Source: Gordonia oryzae (GTDB lineage: Bacteria > Actinomycetota > Actinomycetes > Mycobacteriales > Mycobacteriaceae). From it: a stretch of 64,000 nt of DNA. Below, one piece after another: positions 31,223-40,237 of the stretch. The position numbers and the translations under genes are program-made. Under the pieces are notes generated by a model that saw only the letters and a list, made by a program, of their open reading frames with translations, made no database searches and had not been told where the DNA came from. The number at the start of each line of letters is the position of its first letter. Position 1 is the stretch's first letter. The stretch spans positions 1 through 64,000 of the forward strand of contig NZ_RKMH01000015.1 in assembly GCF_003797185.1 (NCBI RefSeq). The letters run 5' to 3'.

Positions 31223-32353
31223 ATGCCGGCCAACACCCTCATCGGGTTCCGTGGTTCGCCTACCCCGACACTCGGGGTGGAATGGGAGTTCGCGCTGACC
31301 GACAAGGTCACCGGTGATCTGTCCAACACGGCGGCGGATCTGTTCACCGAGGTCGGCGTACGGCATCCGGGGCTCGCCGGCAAGGTGCACAAGGAACTGC
31401 TGCGCAACACCGTCGAGCTCGTCACCGGCATTTGCAACACCACTTCTGAGGCGGTGGCCGACCTCTCACACACGTTGCACGCGGTGCGTGGCGTGGTCGA
31501 CGAACTCGGCGTCGATCTGTACGGCGCAGGGACTCATCCGTTCGCCGAGTGGTCAACGCAGTTGCTCACCGAGGGCCATCGATACGCCGAACTGATCGAG
31601 CGCACCCAGTGGTGGGGCAGGCAGATGCTCATCTGGGGCGTACACGTGCATGTCGGTATCGACCACCGCGACAAGGTGTTGCCCATCGTGTCGTCGCTTC
31701 TCAACTACTACCCGCATCTGCTCGCGCTGTCAGCATCGTCACCGATGTGGGCGGGCCAGGATACCGGCTATGCCAGCAACCGCGCGATGATGTTCCAGCA
31801 GTTGCCGACCGCCGGGCTGCCCTTCCAGTTCGAGAAGTGGAGTCAGTTCGAGGCGTTCGTCGCCGACCAGAAGACGACTGGGATCATCGATCACATCAAC
31901 GAGATTCGCTGGGACATCCGGCCGTCACCGCACCTGGGCACCATCGAGGTGCGGGTGTGCGACGGGACGACCAACCTCGCCGAACTCTCCGCTATGGTCG
32001 CGCTGATCCATTGTCTCGTCGTCGATCTCGACCGCCGGCTGTCGGCGGGCGAGGAACTCCCACAGATGGCTCCCTGGCTGGTGCAGGAAAACAAGTGGCG
32101 CGCAGCACGTTACGGCCTCGATGCGATCGTCGTCCTGGACTCACAGTGCAATGAGCGGCTGGTGACCGACGATCTCGCCGGCCTGCTGCTCCGGCTCGAG
32201 CCGGTCGCCGCCGACTTGCGATGTCTCGACGAACTCGCGCAGGTCGCCGCAATCGTGGAGCGTGGCAACAGTTATCAGCGGCAGCAGGCCGTGTACTCGC
32301 AGACCCATGACATGCGTGAGGTGGTGGCTTCGGTCGTGTCCGAGCTGGAGTGA
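31223..32353 (+). CDS. ybdK: YbdK-type carboxylate-amine ligase (glutamate-cysteine ligase 2 family)
   Basis: The 376-residue protein belongs to the GCS2 family: TLGVEWEFAL at the start, GTHPFAEW, VHVHVGIDHRD, and RWDIRPSPHLGTIEVRVCD. ATG 31223 matches the conserved N-terminus. Family members ligate glutamate to an amine, with weak gamma-glutamylcysteine synthesis shown for some. A link to ergothioneine or glutathione synthesis is possible but not shown by this sequence. Order matches Rv0433. Confidence 0.9.
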   Translation: MPANTLIGFRGSPTPTLGVEWEFALTDKVTGDLSNTAADLFTEVGVRHPGLAGKVHKELLRNTVELVTGICNTTSEAVADLSHTLHAVRGVVDELGVDLYGAGTHPFAEWSTQLLTEGHRYAELIERTQWWGRQMLIWGVHVHVGIDHRDKVLPIVSSLLNYYPHLLALSASSPMWAGQDTGYASNRAMMFQQLPTAGLPFQFEKWSQFEAFVADQKTTGIIDHINEIRWDIRPSPHLGTIEVRVCDGTTNLAELSAMVALIHCLVVDLDRRLSAGEELPQMAPWLVQENKWRAARYGLDAIVVLDSQCNERLVTDDLAGLLLRLEPVAADLRCLDELAQVAAIVERGNSYQRQQAVYSQTHDMREVVASVVSELE

Positions 32354-32446
32354 GGGCTACTCATGCCGGCGTGTTCGGCGCGGCCGACTGGGGTCCGGTG
32401 CCCGCGTGCGCGGTGACCACCCACCCGTGGTGAGGTCACCTCACTG

Positions 32447-32782
32447 CTAATCCCGGTCGCCTCGCTCCATCTGGTCCCGCGACATCAGCCCGTCCTGGGC
32501 GCGTTGCTCCTGATAGACCAGCCGGCCGATACGGTGGGCGACCACCGGTGCGGTGATGAGCGCGAACAGCCCGGCCAGGACCAGCATGCCCATGTCGACG
32601 TGTGTGCCGCCGATGCTGACCATCGCACCGATCAGCATCATCAGCAGCCCCAGCGTCTGGGGTTTGGTCGCCGAATGCATGCGCGAGAGCGTGTCGGGGA
32701 AGCGCAGGATGCCGATCGCGGCGGTGACCGCCATGAGCGTTCCGATGGTCAGGAAGACGGCACTGACGATGTCTGCGATCAT
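32447..32782 (-). CDS. mrpG: Na+/H+ antiporter subunit G
   Basis: The 111-residue protein has three hydrophobic segments and the MnhG pattern (IGILRFPDTLSRMHSATKPQTLG). It is the last gene of the Mrp operon. Its ATG overlaps the mrpF stop (ATGA). Confidence 0.92.
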   Translation of the reverse strand: MIADIVSAVFLTIGTLMAVTAAIGILRFPDTLSRMHSATKPQTLGLLMMLIGAMVSIGGTHVDMGMLVLAGLFALITAPVVAHRIGRLVYQEQRAQDGLMSRDQMERGDRD

Positions 32783-33042
32783 GCCTGATCATCCCGAACA
32801 CGGAATCGGGCGATGGCCACCGACCCGACGAAGCTCACCAACGACAGTGCCACGATGCCCGGCACCACCGTTGTGTCGCCGCTGTAGGCCGTCCAGGCCG
32901 CCAGTCCGCACATGCACAGGGCGATCAGTGCGTCCAGCGCGACCAGGCGGTCGAGGGTGGTGGGCCCCAACAGGATTCGTGCCATCACCAGCACCGCGGA
33001 GATGAGTAGCGCGATCGCGATGAAGAACCACATGACGGTCAT
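32779..33042 (-). CDS. mrpF: Na+/H+ antiporter subunit F
   Basis: The 87-residue protein has three hydrophobic segments and the MnhF pattern (ARILLGPTTLDRLVALDAL). ATG 33042 is chosen because family homology begins at MTVMWFF. Its start overlaps the mrpE stop, and its stop overlaps mrpG. Confidence 0.92.
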   Translation of the reverse strand: MTVMWFFIAIALLISAVLVMARILLGPTTLDRLVALDALIALCMCGLAAWTAYSGDTTVVPGIVALSLVSFVGSVAIARFRVRDDQA

Positions 33043-33842
33043 CGGCTGCCTCCGTCGCCGAGACCCTGGGCACCCGCTCGGTCGGTGGGTCGCACGTGGT
33101 GGTACTCGTCGTCTATGCCGTGATATGGGCTCGGATGCCATTCACTGTCGCGCTCGAAGGCCTTGATGAACATCCGCTCCACGAAGGACACCTGCTTGTA
33201 GAACTGCCGGACCTTCTTGTCCGAGCGGACATCGAAGACGTGGACGTAGAGCATGCGACGGCGGTGATCGATCTCGAGCACCATCGTGCCTGGTACCAGG
33301 TTCAGGTAGTCCACGGCCAACGTCAGCACCATGTCGGATTTGATCGCGACACGCACCCGCATCACCGCGCCGAGCGGAGGTTTGCCCGGTCGGACGGCCA
33401 CCCACGCCACCTGCGCGCTGGAGATGAAGAAATCGACGACGAGCCGACCCACCAACGCGAGCACCGTCAGCGGGTGGATCCGACCCTCGACGGGCACCCG
33501 CGGCAACGGCAGCAGTACCCCGATCGCCACTGCCAACACGATGCCGGAGATGATGTTGGCCCACGACACGGTGCCCCACAACAACACCCACACAAGCGTG
33601 AGCCACGCGATCGACCACAGGCGTACTGCGGCCTCGCGGCTGTCGTTGCCCAGCCACCGCGGGATGCGCAGCCGGTTGTGTAGCCACACCCACGCACTGA
33701 CCGTCGTCCAGGCGAAGAACAACACCGAGTAGCGCGCGGTGTTGATCAGCAAACGCTTGACCGGCCCCTTACCGACGGGTTTGACCGGGGCGATGCGATC
33801 GGACCCGTTCTCGCCTGGCCGTTTCACTTGCTTCTCACTCAT
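33039..33842 (-). CDS. mrpE: Na+/H+ antiporter subunit E
   Basis: The 267-residue protein has the MnhE core (SGIVLAVAIGVLLP, DFFISSAQVAWVAVRPG, LVPGTMVLEIDH). It also has an extra polar N-terminus of about 30 residues and a C-terminal extension of about 60 residues absent from the shortest homologs. ATG 33842 overlaps the mrpD stop. Confidence 0.9.
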   Translation of the reverse strand: MSEKQVKRPGENGSDRIAPVKPVGKGPVKRLLINTARYSVLFFAWTTVSAWVWLHNRLRIPRWLGNDSREAAVRLWSIAWLTLVWVLLWGTVSWANIISGIVLAVAIGVLLPLPRVPVEGRIHPLTVLALVGRLVVDFFISSAQVAWVAVRPGKPPLGAVMRVRVAIKSDMVLTLAVDYLNLVPGTMVLEIDHRRRMLYVHVFDVRSDKKVRQFYKQVSFVERMFIKAFERDSEWHPSPYHGIDDEYHHVRPTDRAGAQGLGDGGSR

Positions 33843-35446
33843 CGGCCACTCCCGAGCACCGATCCGATGTAGACCTCGCGGTTCATGATGTCGGTCGCCG
33901 CGCGGTCGGTGAACCCGAAGATCGGGCCCGCCCAGATGGTCAGGGCGATCCCGGAGGCGACCATCAGTGCGGTGGGGACGACCATCGTGATCGGCATGCG
34001 GCCGACGTCCTCGCGGTCGTCGAAGGCGATGTCGGCGCTCTCGTCGATCAGTGCCGACGGTGCGCTGTCGGAGAGTTCGCCCTCGGGTGCATCGGCGCGC
34101 GGACGCCAGAATCCCTTCGTCCAGATACGTGCCACGACATACAGGGTGAGCAGGCTGGTGACGACCGATCCGGCGACGAGCACCCACGCGAGTACCGACC
34201 CGTTCTCGGTGCCCGCCGCGATCAGGGCGACCTTGCCCAGGAAGCCCGAGAATGGCGGAATGCCACCGAGATTGAGCGCCGGGATCAGGAAGAGGGCGGC
34301 CAGCACTGGGCTGGCGATCAGACCGCCGAGCCGGCGTAGCGACGCCGACCCCGCTTGCCGTTCGATGAGTCCGACGACGAGGAACAGTGTCGTCTGCACG
34401 AGGATGTGGTGGGCGACGTAATAGATCGCGGCACTCATCCCGAGTTCGGAGGACAGGGCGATACCGAACACCATGTAGCCGATGTGACTGACGAGGGTGA
34501 ACGACAGCAGTCGCTTGATGTCGGACTGTGCGATCGCACCGAGGATGCCGACGATCATCGTCAGCAGACCGGCGACGAGCAGGATCGGATCCATCGATCC
34601 GCCGGGGAACAGCAGGGTGTGGGTACGCATGATCGCGTACACACCGACCTTGGTGAGCAGGCCGGCAAATACCGCGGTAACCGGCGCCGGGGCGGTGGGG
34701 TAGGAGTCGGGCAGCCATGCCGATAGCGGGAACACCGCGGCCTTGATCCCGAAGGCCACGAGCAGCACCGCATACAGCGCATTACGGGTGCCGTCGGGCA
34801 CGTGATCGAGGCGTATCGCCATCTCGGCGAGGTTGAGCGTGCCGGTGGTCGCATAGGCGAAGGCGATGCCCACCAGGAAGATCAGCGACGACACCATCGA
34901 CACCATGACGTACGACGCGCCGGCCCGCACACGATCGCCGGTGGCGCCGAGGGTGAGCAACACGAAGCTCGCGGCGAGCAGCACCTCGAAGGAGACGAAC
35001 AGATTGAACAGGTCGCCGGCGAGGAACGAATTGCACACACCGGCACACAAGATCAGATAGGTCGGCAGGAACACCGACACCGGTTGTTCGGACGCGCCGT
35101 CACGGATACCCTGGCCGATCGCGTAGACGACGACGCACAGCAGGACCAGCGTCGCCACCACCAGCATCAAACCCGCGAGCTGGTCGACGACGAGCGTGAT
35201 CCCGAACGGTCCGTTCGGATGCCCCTTGTCGTCCCAGCCGCCGATCGCCAGTGAGTAGGTGCCGTGCGCATTGGTGAGGTAGAGCATCATGCACGATGCG
35301 ACGAGTGTCACGATCAGCGCCGAGACGGTCACGATCCGCTGGAACAGCGGGTTGCGCCCGCGCAGCAACGTGAGTGCCGCCGCCAGCATCGGCGTCAGTG
35401 TCGGCAGGGTGATGAGCACCGGGAACCACGAGACCTGGGGGATCAT
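33839..35446 (-). CDS. mrpD: Na+/H+ antiporter subunit D
   Basis: The 535-residue protein is related to proton-pumping complex I subunits. It has about fourteen hydrophobic segments and the conserved WLPDSYPTAPAPVTAVFAG and FTLVSHIGYMVFG regions. It ends in a hydrophilic tail with several acidic residues. Its start overlaps mrpC. Confidence 0.93.
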   Translation of the reverse strand: MIPQVSWFPVLITLPTLTPMLAAALTLLRGRNPLFQRIVTVSALIVTLVASCMMLYLTNAHGTYSLAIGGWDDKGHPNGPFGITLVVDQLAGLMLVVATLVLLCVVVYAIGQGIRDGASEQPVSVFLPTYLILCAGVCNSFLAGDLFNLFVSFEVLLAASFVLLTLGATGDRVRAGASYVMVSMVSSLIFLVGIAFAYATTGTLNLAEMAIRLDHVPDGTRNALYAVLLVAFGIKAAVFPLSAWLPDSYPTAPAPVTAVFAGLLTKVGVYAIMRTHTLLFPGGSMDPILLVAGLLTMIVGILGAIAQSDIKRLLSFTLVSHIGYMVFGIALSSELGMSAAIYYVAHHILVQTTLFLVVGLIERQAGSASLRRLGGLIASPVLAALFLIPALNLGGIPPFSGFLGKVALIAAGTENGSVLAWVLVAGSVVTSLLTLYVVARIWTKGFWRPRADAPEGELSDSAPSALIDESADIAFDDREDVGRMPITMVVPTALMVASGIALTIWAGPIFGFTDRAATDIMNREVYIGSVLGSGR

Positions 35447-36099
35447 GAACGCCCCCCGTCCGAGTCATCACTGCGGTTGACCTCGGAAATGCCGGTACCG
35501 CCTTCGCCCGGCTCCGCATGGGCTTCGCCGGTCTCGATGACGTCGACGCCGTCGGCGGCGAGTTCGTCGACGACGTCGGCGTCCTCGGGCATCAGGTCGG
35601 TTTCGATTCGTTCGCGGTGCAGCGCGATGTACTCCTCCTCGGTGAGTGGGTTGCCCTCGTCGTCGAAGAAGTCACCCGCACTGGTGTCGGCGCCGGTCAC
35701 CGGATCGTCGCTGCGGTCGCGGTCCGGTGCCGACTGCAGCGAGCTGGTGGCGACCTTGACGTCCTCGGTGTCGTCATCGACGTCCTCGTCGCGGTTGAGC
35801 ACGAACAGCCGGTAGACCATGGCGAGGATGAACGCGGCCACACCCATCGTGATGACGATCGCGGTGAGAACCATCGCCTGCGCGAGTGGATCGGCGTCGT
35901 GCGGGCGGGCTTCGGAGGATCGGCCCATGATCGGCGGATTGCCCATGCCGCCGGCCAGCACCAGGATCAGCAGGTTGACGCCGTTGCCCGCGGCCAGCAG
36001 GCCCAGCAGCATTCGCACCAGGCTGCGTTCCATCAGCAGGTAGGCACCGCAGGCGATCATGATCGCGATGACCACGAGCAGGCCGAGGTTGACGCTCAT
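35443..36099 (-). CDS. mrpC: Na+/H+ antiporter subunit C with acidic C-terminal extension
   Basis: The first ~115 residues are the MnhC/NuoK-like three-helix core (GNGVNLLILVLAGG, DPLAQAMVLTAIVITMGV). A further ~100 residues are rich in D and E (DVDDDTEDV and later EDADVVDELA), which usual homologs lack. The tail should be cytoplasmic or disordered. Start and stop overlap the neighbours. Confidence 0.88.
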   Translation of the reverse strand: MSVNLGLLVVIAIMIACGAYLLMERSLVRMLLGLLAAGNGVNLLILVLAGGMGNPPIMGRSSEARPHDADPLAQAMVLTAIVITMGVAAFILAMVYRLFVLNRDEDVDDDTEDVKVATSSLQSAPDRDRSDDPVTGADTSAGDFFDDEGNPLTEEEYIALHRERIETDLMPEDADVVDELAADGVDVIETGEAHAEPGEGGTGISEVNRSDDSDGGRS

Positions 36100-39017
36100 C
36101 GGCCCGCACCTCCCGAACGCTCGCGGGCGTCCTGGCGGCGCAGTGGCCCGCTCGGGAAGCCCGCGCCGGTCTCGACGTCGAGGCGCGCGCCGAGACTGCG
36201 CAGCACGTCGAGCACCAGGCCGATCACGATCAGATAGATGCCGAGATCGAAGAACAGCGCGGTGACGAACTTGATGTCGCCGAGGACGGGAACGGTGATC
36301 TGGAAGACCGCCGACGACAAGGCCGGGGCGCCGAGGAACATCGAGGTGACTGCGGTCGAGGCCGAGATGAGTAGGCCGGCGCCGAGGAACGTACCCGGCT
36401 CGACCGGTAGCGCCTCACCGAGCTCATAGCGTCCGCCCGCGAGGTACCGCAGCACCAGAGCCAGACCCATCGTCAGGCCGCCGGCGAAGCCGCCGCCGGG
36501 CGAATTGTGGCCCGCGTAGAAGAAGTAGACCGAGAGCACCACCATCGTCGGGAAGATGAGGCGAGTCGTCGCCTCGAGCACCATCGACCGATGCCGCGGG
36601 TCGCGGAACTCACTGCCCAACAACCACGTCGTGCGATCGGGCGGGATCGGATCGTCGTCGTCATCGGTGATGGTGCCGAAGTGCCGAGCGGCGTCGGCCA
36701 CTCGCGGCGCTGCACCGAAGCGGCGATTACGGAACACCAACGACGCGACGCCGGTGGCCGCGACGATCAGTACCGACACCTCGCCGAGGGTGTCCCACGC
36801 GCGGGTGTCGACGAGGAGCACATTGACGGCGTTGGCGCCGTGACCGAACTTGTAGGCGACCTCAGGGATAGAGATGCTGACCGGCTGGGCCGAGCGCGCG
36901 GCGGCGGCGAACATGCCGATGACCACGATCGAGACACCCAGTGCGAGACCGATCGCCGCCCGTAGCGGTTTGAACCCGGTCGCATGCCGCGGTTCGGGCT
37001 CGGCGGGTAGTTTGCGAATCACCAGCACGAAGATCACCAACGTCAGCGTCTCGACGAGGAACTGGGTGAGCGCGAGGTCGGGGGCGCCGTACAGCGCGAA
37101 CAGCATGCCGCATCCGTAACCGGTCACCCCGACCACCAGGGTTGCGGCCAGCCGGTTGCGCAGGACCACCGTCGCCAGCGCCGCCGCCGCCATGATCACC
37201 GCGATGACGGCTTGGGCCATCGAATCGAAACCGTTGGGCTCCAAGGTGTTCCGATTACCGACGAACAGCATCGCGGTGGGCAGGACGATCATCGTCGACA
37301 AGATCACGCCCTGGGTCACCGGCAGCGAACCGCGCTGAGTGTTGCGGGTCAGCAACAGCGAGAGCGTATCGGCGCCGCGCAGGGTGGCGTCGTAGATGTG
37401 GTCGGCGTTGATCAGCGGGCGCGACCCGAACACCACATCGCGTAGACGCCGCACCATCAAGAACAGCACCGCACCGCCGAGAACGACGATGACCGAGAAC
37501 ACCACCGGCAACCCGAAACCGTGCCACATCGCGAGGTGCTCGAGCTCGTGACCGTAGGCGGGCAGCGACTCGGCGTACGGCTCGAACCAGTGGCCAAGCC
37601 ATCCGCTCCAGAATCCGGCGACGACGCCCAGCACGGCCAGCAGCAGCGGAGGCAGCAGGAACGTCGGCGACGGTGGATGCATCTTGGCGACGGCCCGGGT
37701 CGGCAGCCTGCGAACCTTCCGTCCGAACGCGCCCCAGAGGAAGCGGCACGTGTAGGCGAAGGTGATCACCGAGCCGACGAGCAACACGATGTCGACGGTC
37801 TCGGCCTGCCACGGTTGCAGCGACCCGGTCTCCCAGACGGTGCCGAACGCGGTCTCCTTGCCGACAAAGCCGAGCGTGAACGGCAACCCCGCCATGCTCG
37901 CCCCTGCCACCGCGGCGATCGCCGCCAGGACCGGCAGTCGGTGGCCGAGACGGGCCAGTTTGCGGATGTCGCGGGTTCCGGTGGCGTGGTCGATGATGCC
38001 GACCACCATGAACAACGAAGCCTTGAACAGGGCGTGTGCGACCAGCATCGCCAAGCCGGCCATCGCCACGTTCGCGTCGCCCATACCCATCAGCACCGCC
38101 ATGAATCCGAGCTGGGAGACGGTGCCGAAGGCCAGCACGAGTTTGAGGTCGAGTTCACGCATCGAGCGCCAGCCACCGAGGAGCATGGTGAACGAGCCGA
38201 GCCCGATGACCATGATCTGCCAGCTCGGCAGTGGCGCGAACGCCGGTGCGAGACGGCCGATGAGATAGATGCCGGCCTTGACCATCGCAGCGGCGTGCAG
38301 GTAGGCGCTGACCGGGGTGGGGGCGGCCATCGCTCCGGGCAGCCAGAAGTGGAACGGCACGATCGCCGACTTGCTCAGCGCGCCGACGAGCAGCAACACC
38401 ACTGCGACCTCGACGTAGACCCCCGCGGCCGGCGGGTGGGCGAGCAGATCGCTGAGCAGGTAGCTGCCGGTTCGTTCGCCGAGCATGATGATGCCGACGA
38501 GCATGGCCAACCCGCCCATCGTGGTCACCAGCAGCGCCTGCGTCGCCGAGCGCCGCGAGGTCGCACGGATGCGGTAGAAGCCGACGAGCATGAACGACAG
38601 AACGGTCGTCAGCTCCCAGAAAATGTAGAGGACCAGCATGTTGTCGCTGGTGACGAGACCGAACATGGCTGCGGCGAAGGCGACCATCTCGCCGCCGAAG
38701 ACCGCGACGCGTGGTCGCGCGTCGTCGAAGTAGTGGGCGCAATAGCACAGAACCAGGGTGCCGACGCCGAGGATCAGCACCGACAGGATCGCCGCGAGCG
38801 AGTCCATCCGCATCACGATGTTCATGTGGAGCGACGGCACCCACTGCAGCGTCTGGACCTCTGGTGTGCGGTCGGACTCCGGCCAGTGCGTCAGCACCCA
38901 GAGCAGGCCGCCGAACGGAGCGAGCGCGACGACGTAAAAGCCCGTGGTGCCGATCCAGCGGATGATCCCGGGCGCCACAATCGCGCCCAGGGTCAGGGCG
39001 ATCAGCACAGTAAGCAA
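36096..39017 (-). CDS. mrpA: Na+/H+ antiporter subunit A with fused MnhB domain
   Basis: The 973-residue protein combines the NuoL-like channel part (WELTTVLSFMLVGFYRIRA, PGAMAAPTPVSAYLHAA), a DUF4040-type segment (LTQFLVETLTLVIFVLVIR) and a C-terminal MnhB-like domain (YAGHNSPGGGFAGGL). No separate mrpB gene exists, so the fusion supplies that subunit. The start is a TTG at 39017 or a GTG at 39008. It heads the operon mrpA-C-D-E-F-G. The complex exports sodium in exchange for protons. Confidence 0.94.
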   Translation of the reverse strand: MLTVLIALTLGAIVAPGIIRWIGTTGFYVVALAPFGGLLWVLTHWPESDRTPEVQTLQWVPSLHMNIVMRMDSLAAILSVLILGVGTLVLCYCAHYFDDARPRVAVFGGEMVAFAAAMFGLVTSDNMLVLYIFWELTTVLSFMLVGFYRIRATSRRSATQALLVTTMGGLAMLVGIIMLGERTGSYLLSDLLAHPPAAGVYVEVAVVLLLVGALSKSAIVPFHFWLPGAMAAPTPVSAYLHAAAMVKAGIYLIGRLAPAFAPLPSWQIMVIGLGSFTMLLGGWRSMRELDLKLVLAFGTVSQLGFMAVLMGMGDANVAMAGLAMLVAHALFKASLFMVVGIIDHATGTRDIRKLARLGHRLPVLAAIAAVAGASMAGLPFTLGFVGKETAFGTVWETGSLQPWQAETVDIVLLVGSVITFAYTCRFLWGAFGRKVRRLPTRAVAKMHPPSPTFLLPPLLLAVLGVVAGFWSGWLGHWFEPYAESLPAYGHELEHLAMWHGFGLPVVFSVIVVLGGAVLFLMVRRLRDVVFGSRPLINADHIYDATLRGADTLSLLLTRNTQRGSLPVTQGVILSTMIVLPTAMLFVGNRNTLEPNGFDSMAQAVIAVIMAAAALATVVLRNRLAATLVVGVTGYGCGMLFALYGAPDLALTQFLVETLTLVIFVLVIRKLPAEPEPRHATGFKPLRAAIGLALGVSIVVIGMFAAAARSAQPVSISIPEVAYKFGHGANAVNVLLVDTRAWDTLGEVSVLIVAATGVASLVFRNRRFGAAPRVADAARHFGTITDDDDDPIPPDRTTWLLGSEFRDPRHRSMVLEATTRLIFPTMVVLSVYFFYAGHNSPGGGFAGGLTMGLALVLRYLAGGRYELGEALPVEPGTFLGAGLLISASTAVTSMFLGAPALSSAVFQITVPVLGDIKFVTALFFDLGIYLIVIGLVLDVLRSLGARLDVETGAGFPSGPLRRQDARERSGGAGR

Positions 39018-39164
39018 GGGGGCGCACTCCGTCTCTGGTCGATGGGCGGGGTGGTCACGGGGGTGCTGATCGGGGTCGCGGTGACCGCCGATCAGAGGCG
39101 ATCGTCAGTCTGTCCCGGTGTGTCACCGGATGAGACCGGCGTCATCTATCTTACCGTTGCGGGC

Positions 39165-39581
39165 ATGCCCCGGTTCGACAGAGTCGCGGCGACGGCCCTC
39201 GCTGTGGTCGTCGCCATTGTCCTGATGCTGTTCGCGACAGGGTGCTCCCACGATGCGCCCGCCCAGCGCGAGGGACTGCCGAAGGATTTCCCATCGTCGC
39301 AGGTCCCGCTGATCGACGGGCACGTCATCTCCGGTGACGGCACCAACGACGAGTGGAATGTGGTGGTGCAGGCGCCGGCGAACGCGGGCAACCCGATCGA
39401 CAAGGCCGTCCGGGCGCTCACCGACGCCGGATACCGGGAGGACGGCCGCGACAGTGTGGGCGGACAAACCGTGGTGCGGCTCTCGGCGTCCAAGGATGGC
39501 AAGACCTATTGGGTGAGTGTCGGCATCACCTCGCAGGCCGCGGCCGGAGGGACGTCGGTCTTCTATCACGTCTCGACATAG
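39165..39581 (+). CDS. Hypothetical lipoprotein
   Basis: The 138-residue protein has a lipoprotein signal with lipobox FATGC (Cys27), a charged segment and a C-terminal part of alternating strands ending in GGTSVFYHVST. I recognise no family. It diverges from the Mrp operon with about 150 bp between the starts, which holds both promoters. Confidence 0.72.
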   Translation: MPRFDRVAATALAVVVAIVLMLFATGCSHDAPAQREGLPKDFPSSQVPLIDGHVISGDGTNDEWNVVVQAPANAGNPIDKAVRALTDAGYREDGRDSVGGQTVVRLSASKDGKTYWVSVGITSQAAAGGTSVFYHVST

Positions 39582-39728
39582 CCGCACCGCGACGGGTTCA
39601 CAGTCGACTCACAGGGATCGGGCAGTCCGGACCAAGCGGACGCGGGCACCGTGGTCTTACTTCCATCAGACCCGGATAACGCGCTCCTCAGACGTGCCCG
39701 GGCAAACCCGCGAAAGCGAGAGTGACTC

Positions 39729-40199
39729 ATGCCGGCTACCGACGCCACGACCCAGGCCCACGTGCTCGGTCCGAACGAGGGCGATGCCCCGACGACCCGG
39801 GTGAGCACACCCGCTCCGGCAGCCCAACCCGCTCCGGCAGCCCAGCCCGTGACGGCGGGCGGCCCGGCGATCCCGTCGAAGACCAAGAACGCCATCATCG
39901 CCGGTGGCATCGGACTCGCCGTGGGATTCGGGCTCCTCGGCTTCGGCGCCGGTTACGTCGTCGGCGACTCCGGGTCGTCGACCACACAGCAGCAATTCCC
40001 CGGTGCCGGTAATGGCCAGTTCCCGGGCGGGGGCATGAACGGCGGGGGCATGAACGGCCAGATGCCGGGTGGCATGAACGGCCAGATGCCGGGTGGCGGG
40101 AATGGCCAGATGCCGGGCGGCGGCAATGGCCAGATGCCGGGCGGGGCCCAGAACGGTCAGATGCCCGCACCACCGCAGACTCAGTCGCAGCCCAGCTGA
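39729..40199 (+). CDS. Single-span membrane protein with Gly/Met-rich repeats
   Basis: The 156-residue protein has a Pro/Ala-rich N-terminus, one glycine-rich transmembrane segment at about 57-78, and a tail of repeated NGQMPGG units (about six) with low complexity. The tail would be extracytoplasmic. Met-rich Gly repeats occur in metal-binding or surface proteins, but no function can be assigned. GC content stays as in the neighbours. Confidence 0.7.
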   Translation: MPATDATTQAHVLGPNEGDAPTTRVSTPAPAAQPAPAAQPVTAGGPAIPSKTKNAIIAGGIGLAVGFGLLGFGAGYVVGDSGSSTTQQQFPGAGNGQFPGGGMNGGGMNGQMPGGMNGQMPGGGNGQMPGGGNGQMPGGAQNGQMPAPPQTQSQPS

Positions 40200-40237
40200 G
40201 CGGAGTGCGGGCCACGCGGTCGGCCCAGCGGACGAGT

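Noticed and set aside
32431..32446. Small palindrome GTGAGGT/ACCTCAC as a terminator
   Set aside because: The stem is short and lacks a T-tract; it lies between convergent genes but is too weak to call.
37521..39164. Long plus-strand frame opposite mrpA
   Set aside because: It is a shadow of the mrpA frame with biased composition (rich in R, H, Q, D); only its end, from 39165, is a real gene.
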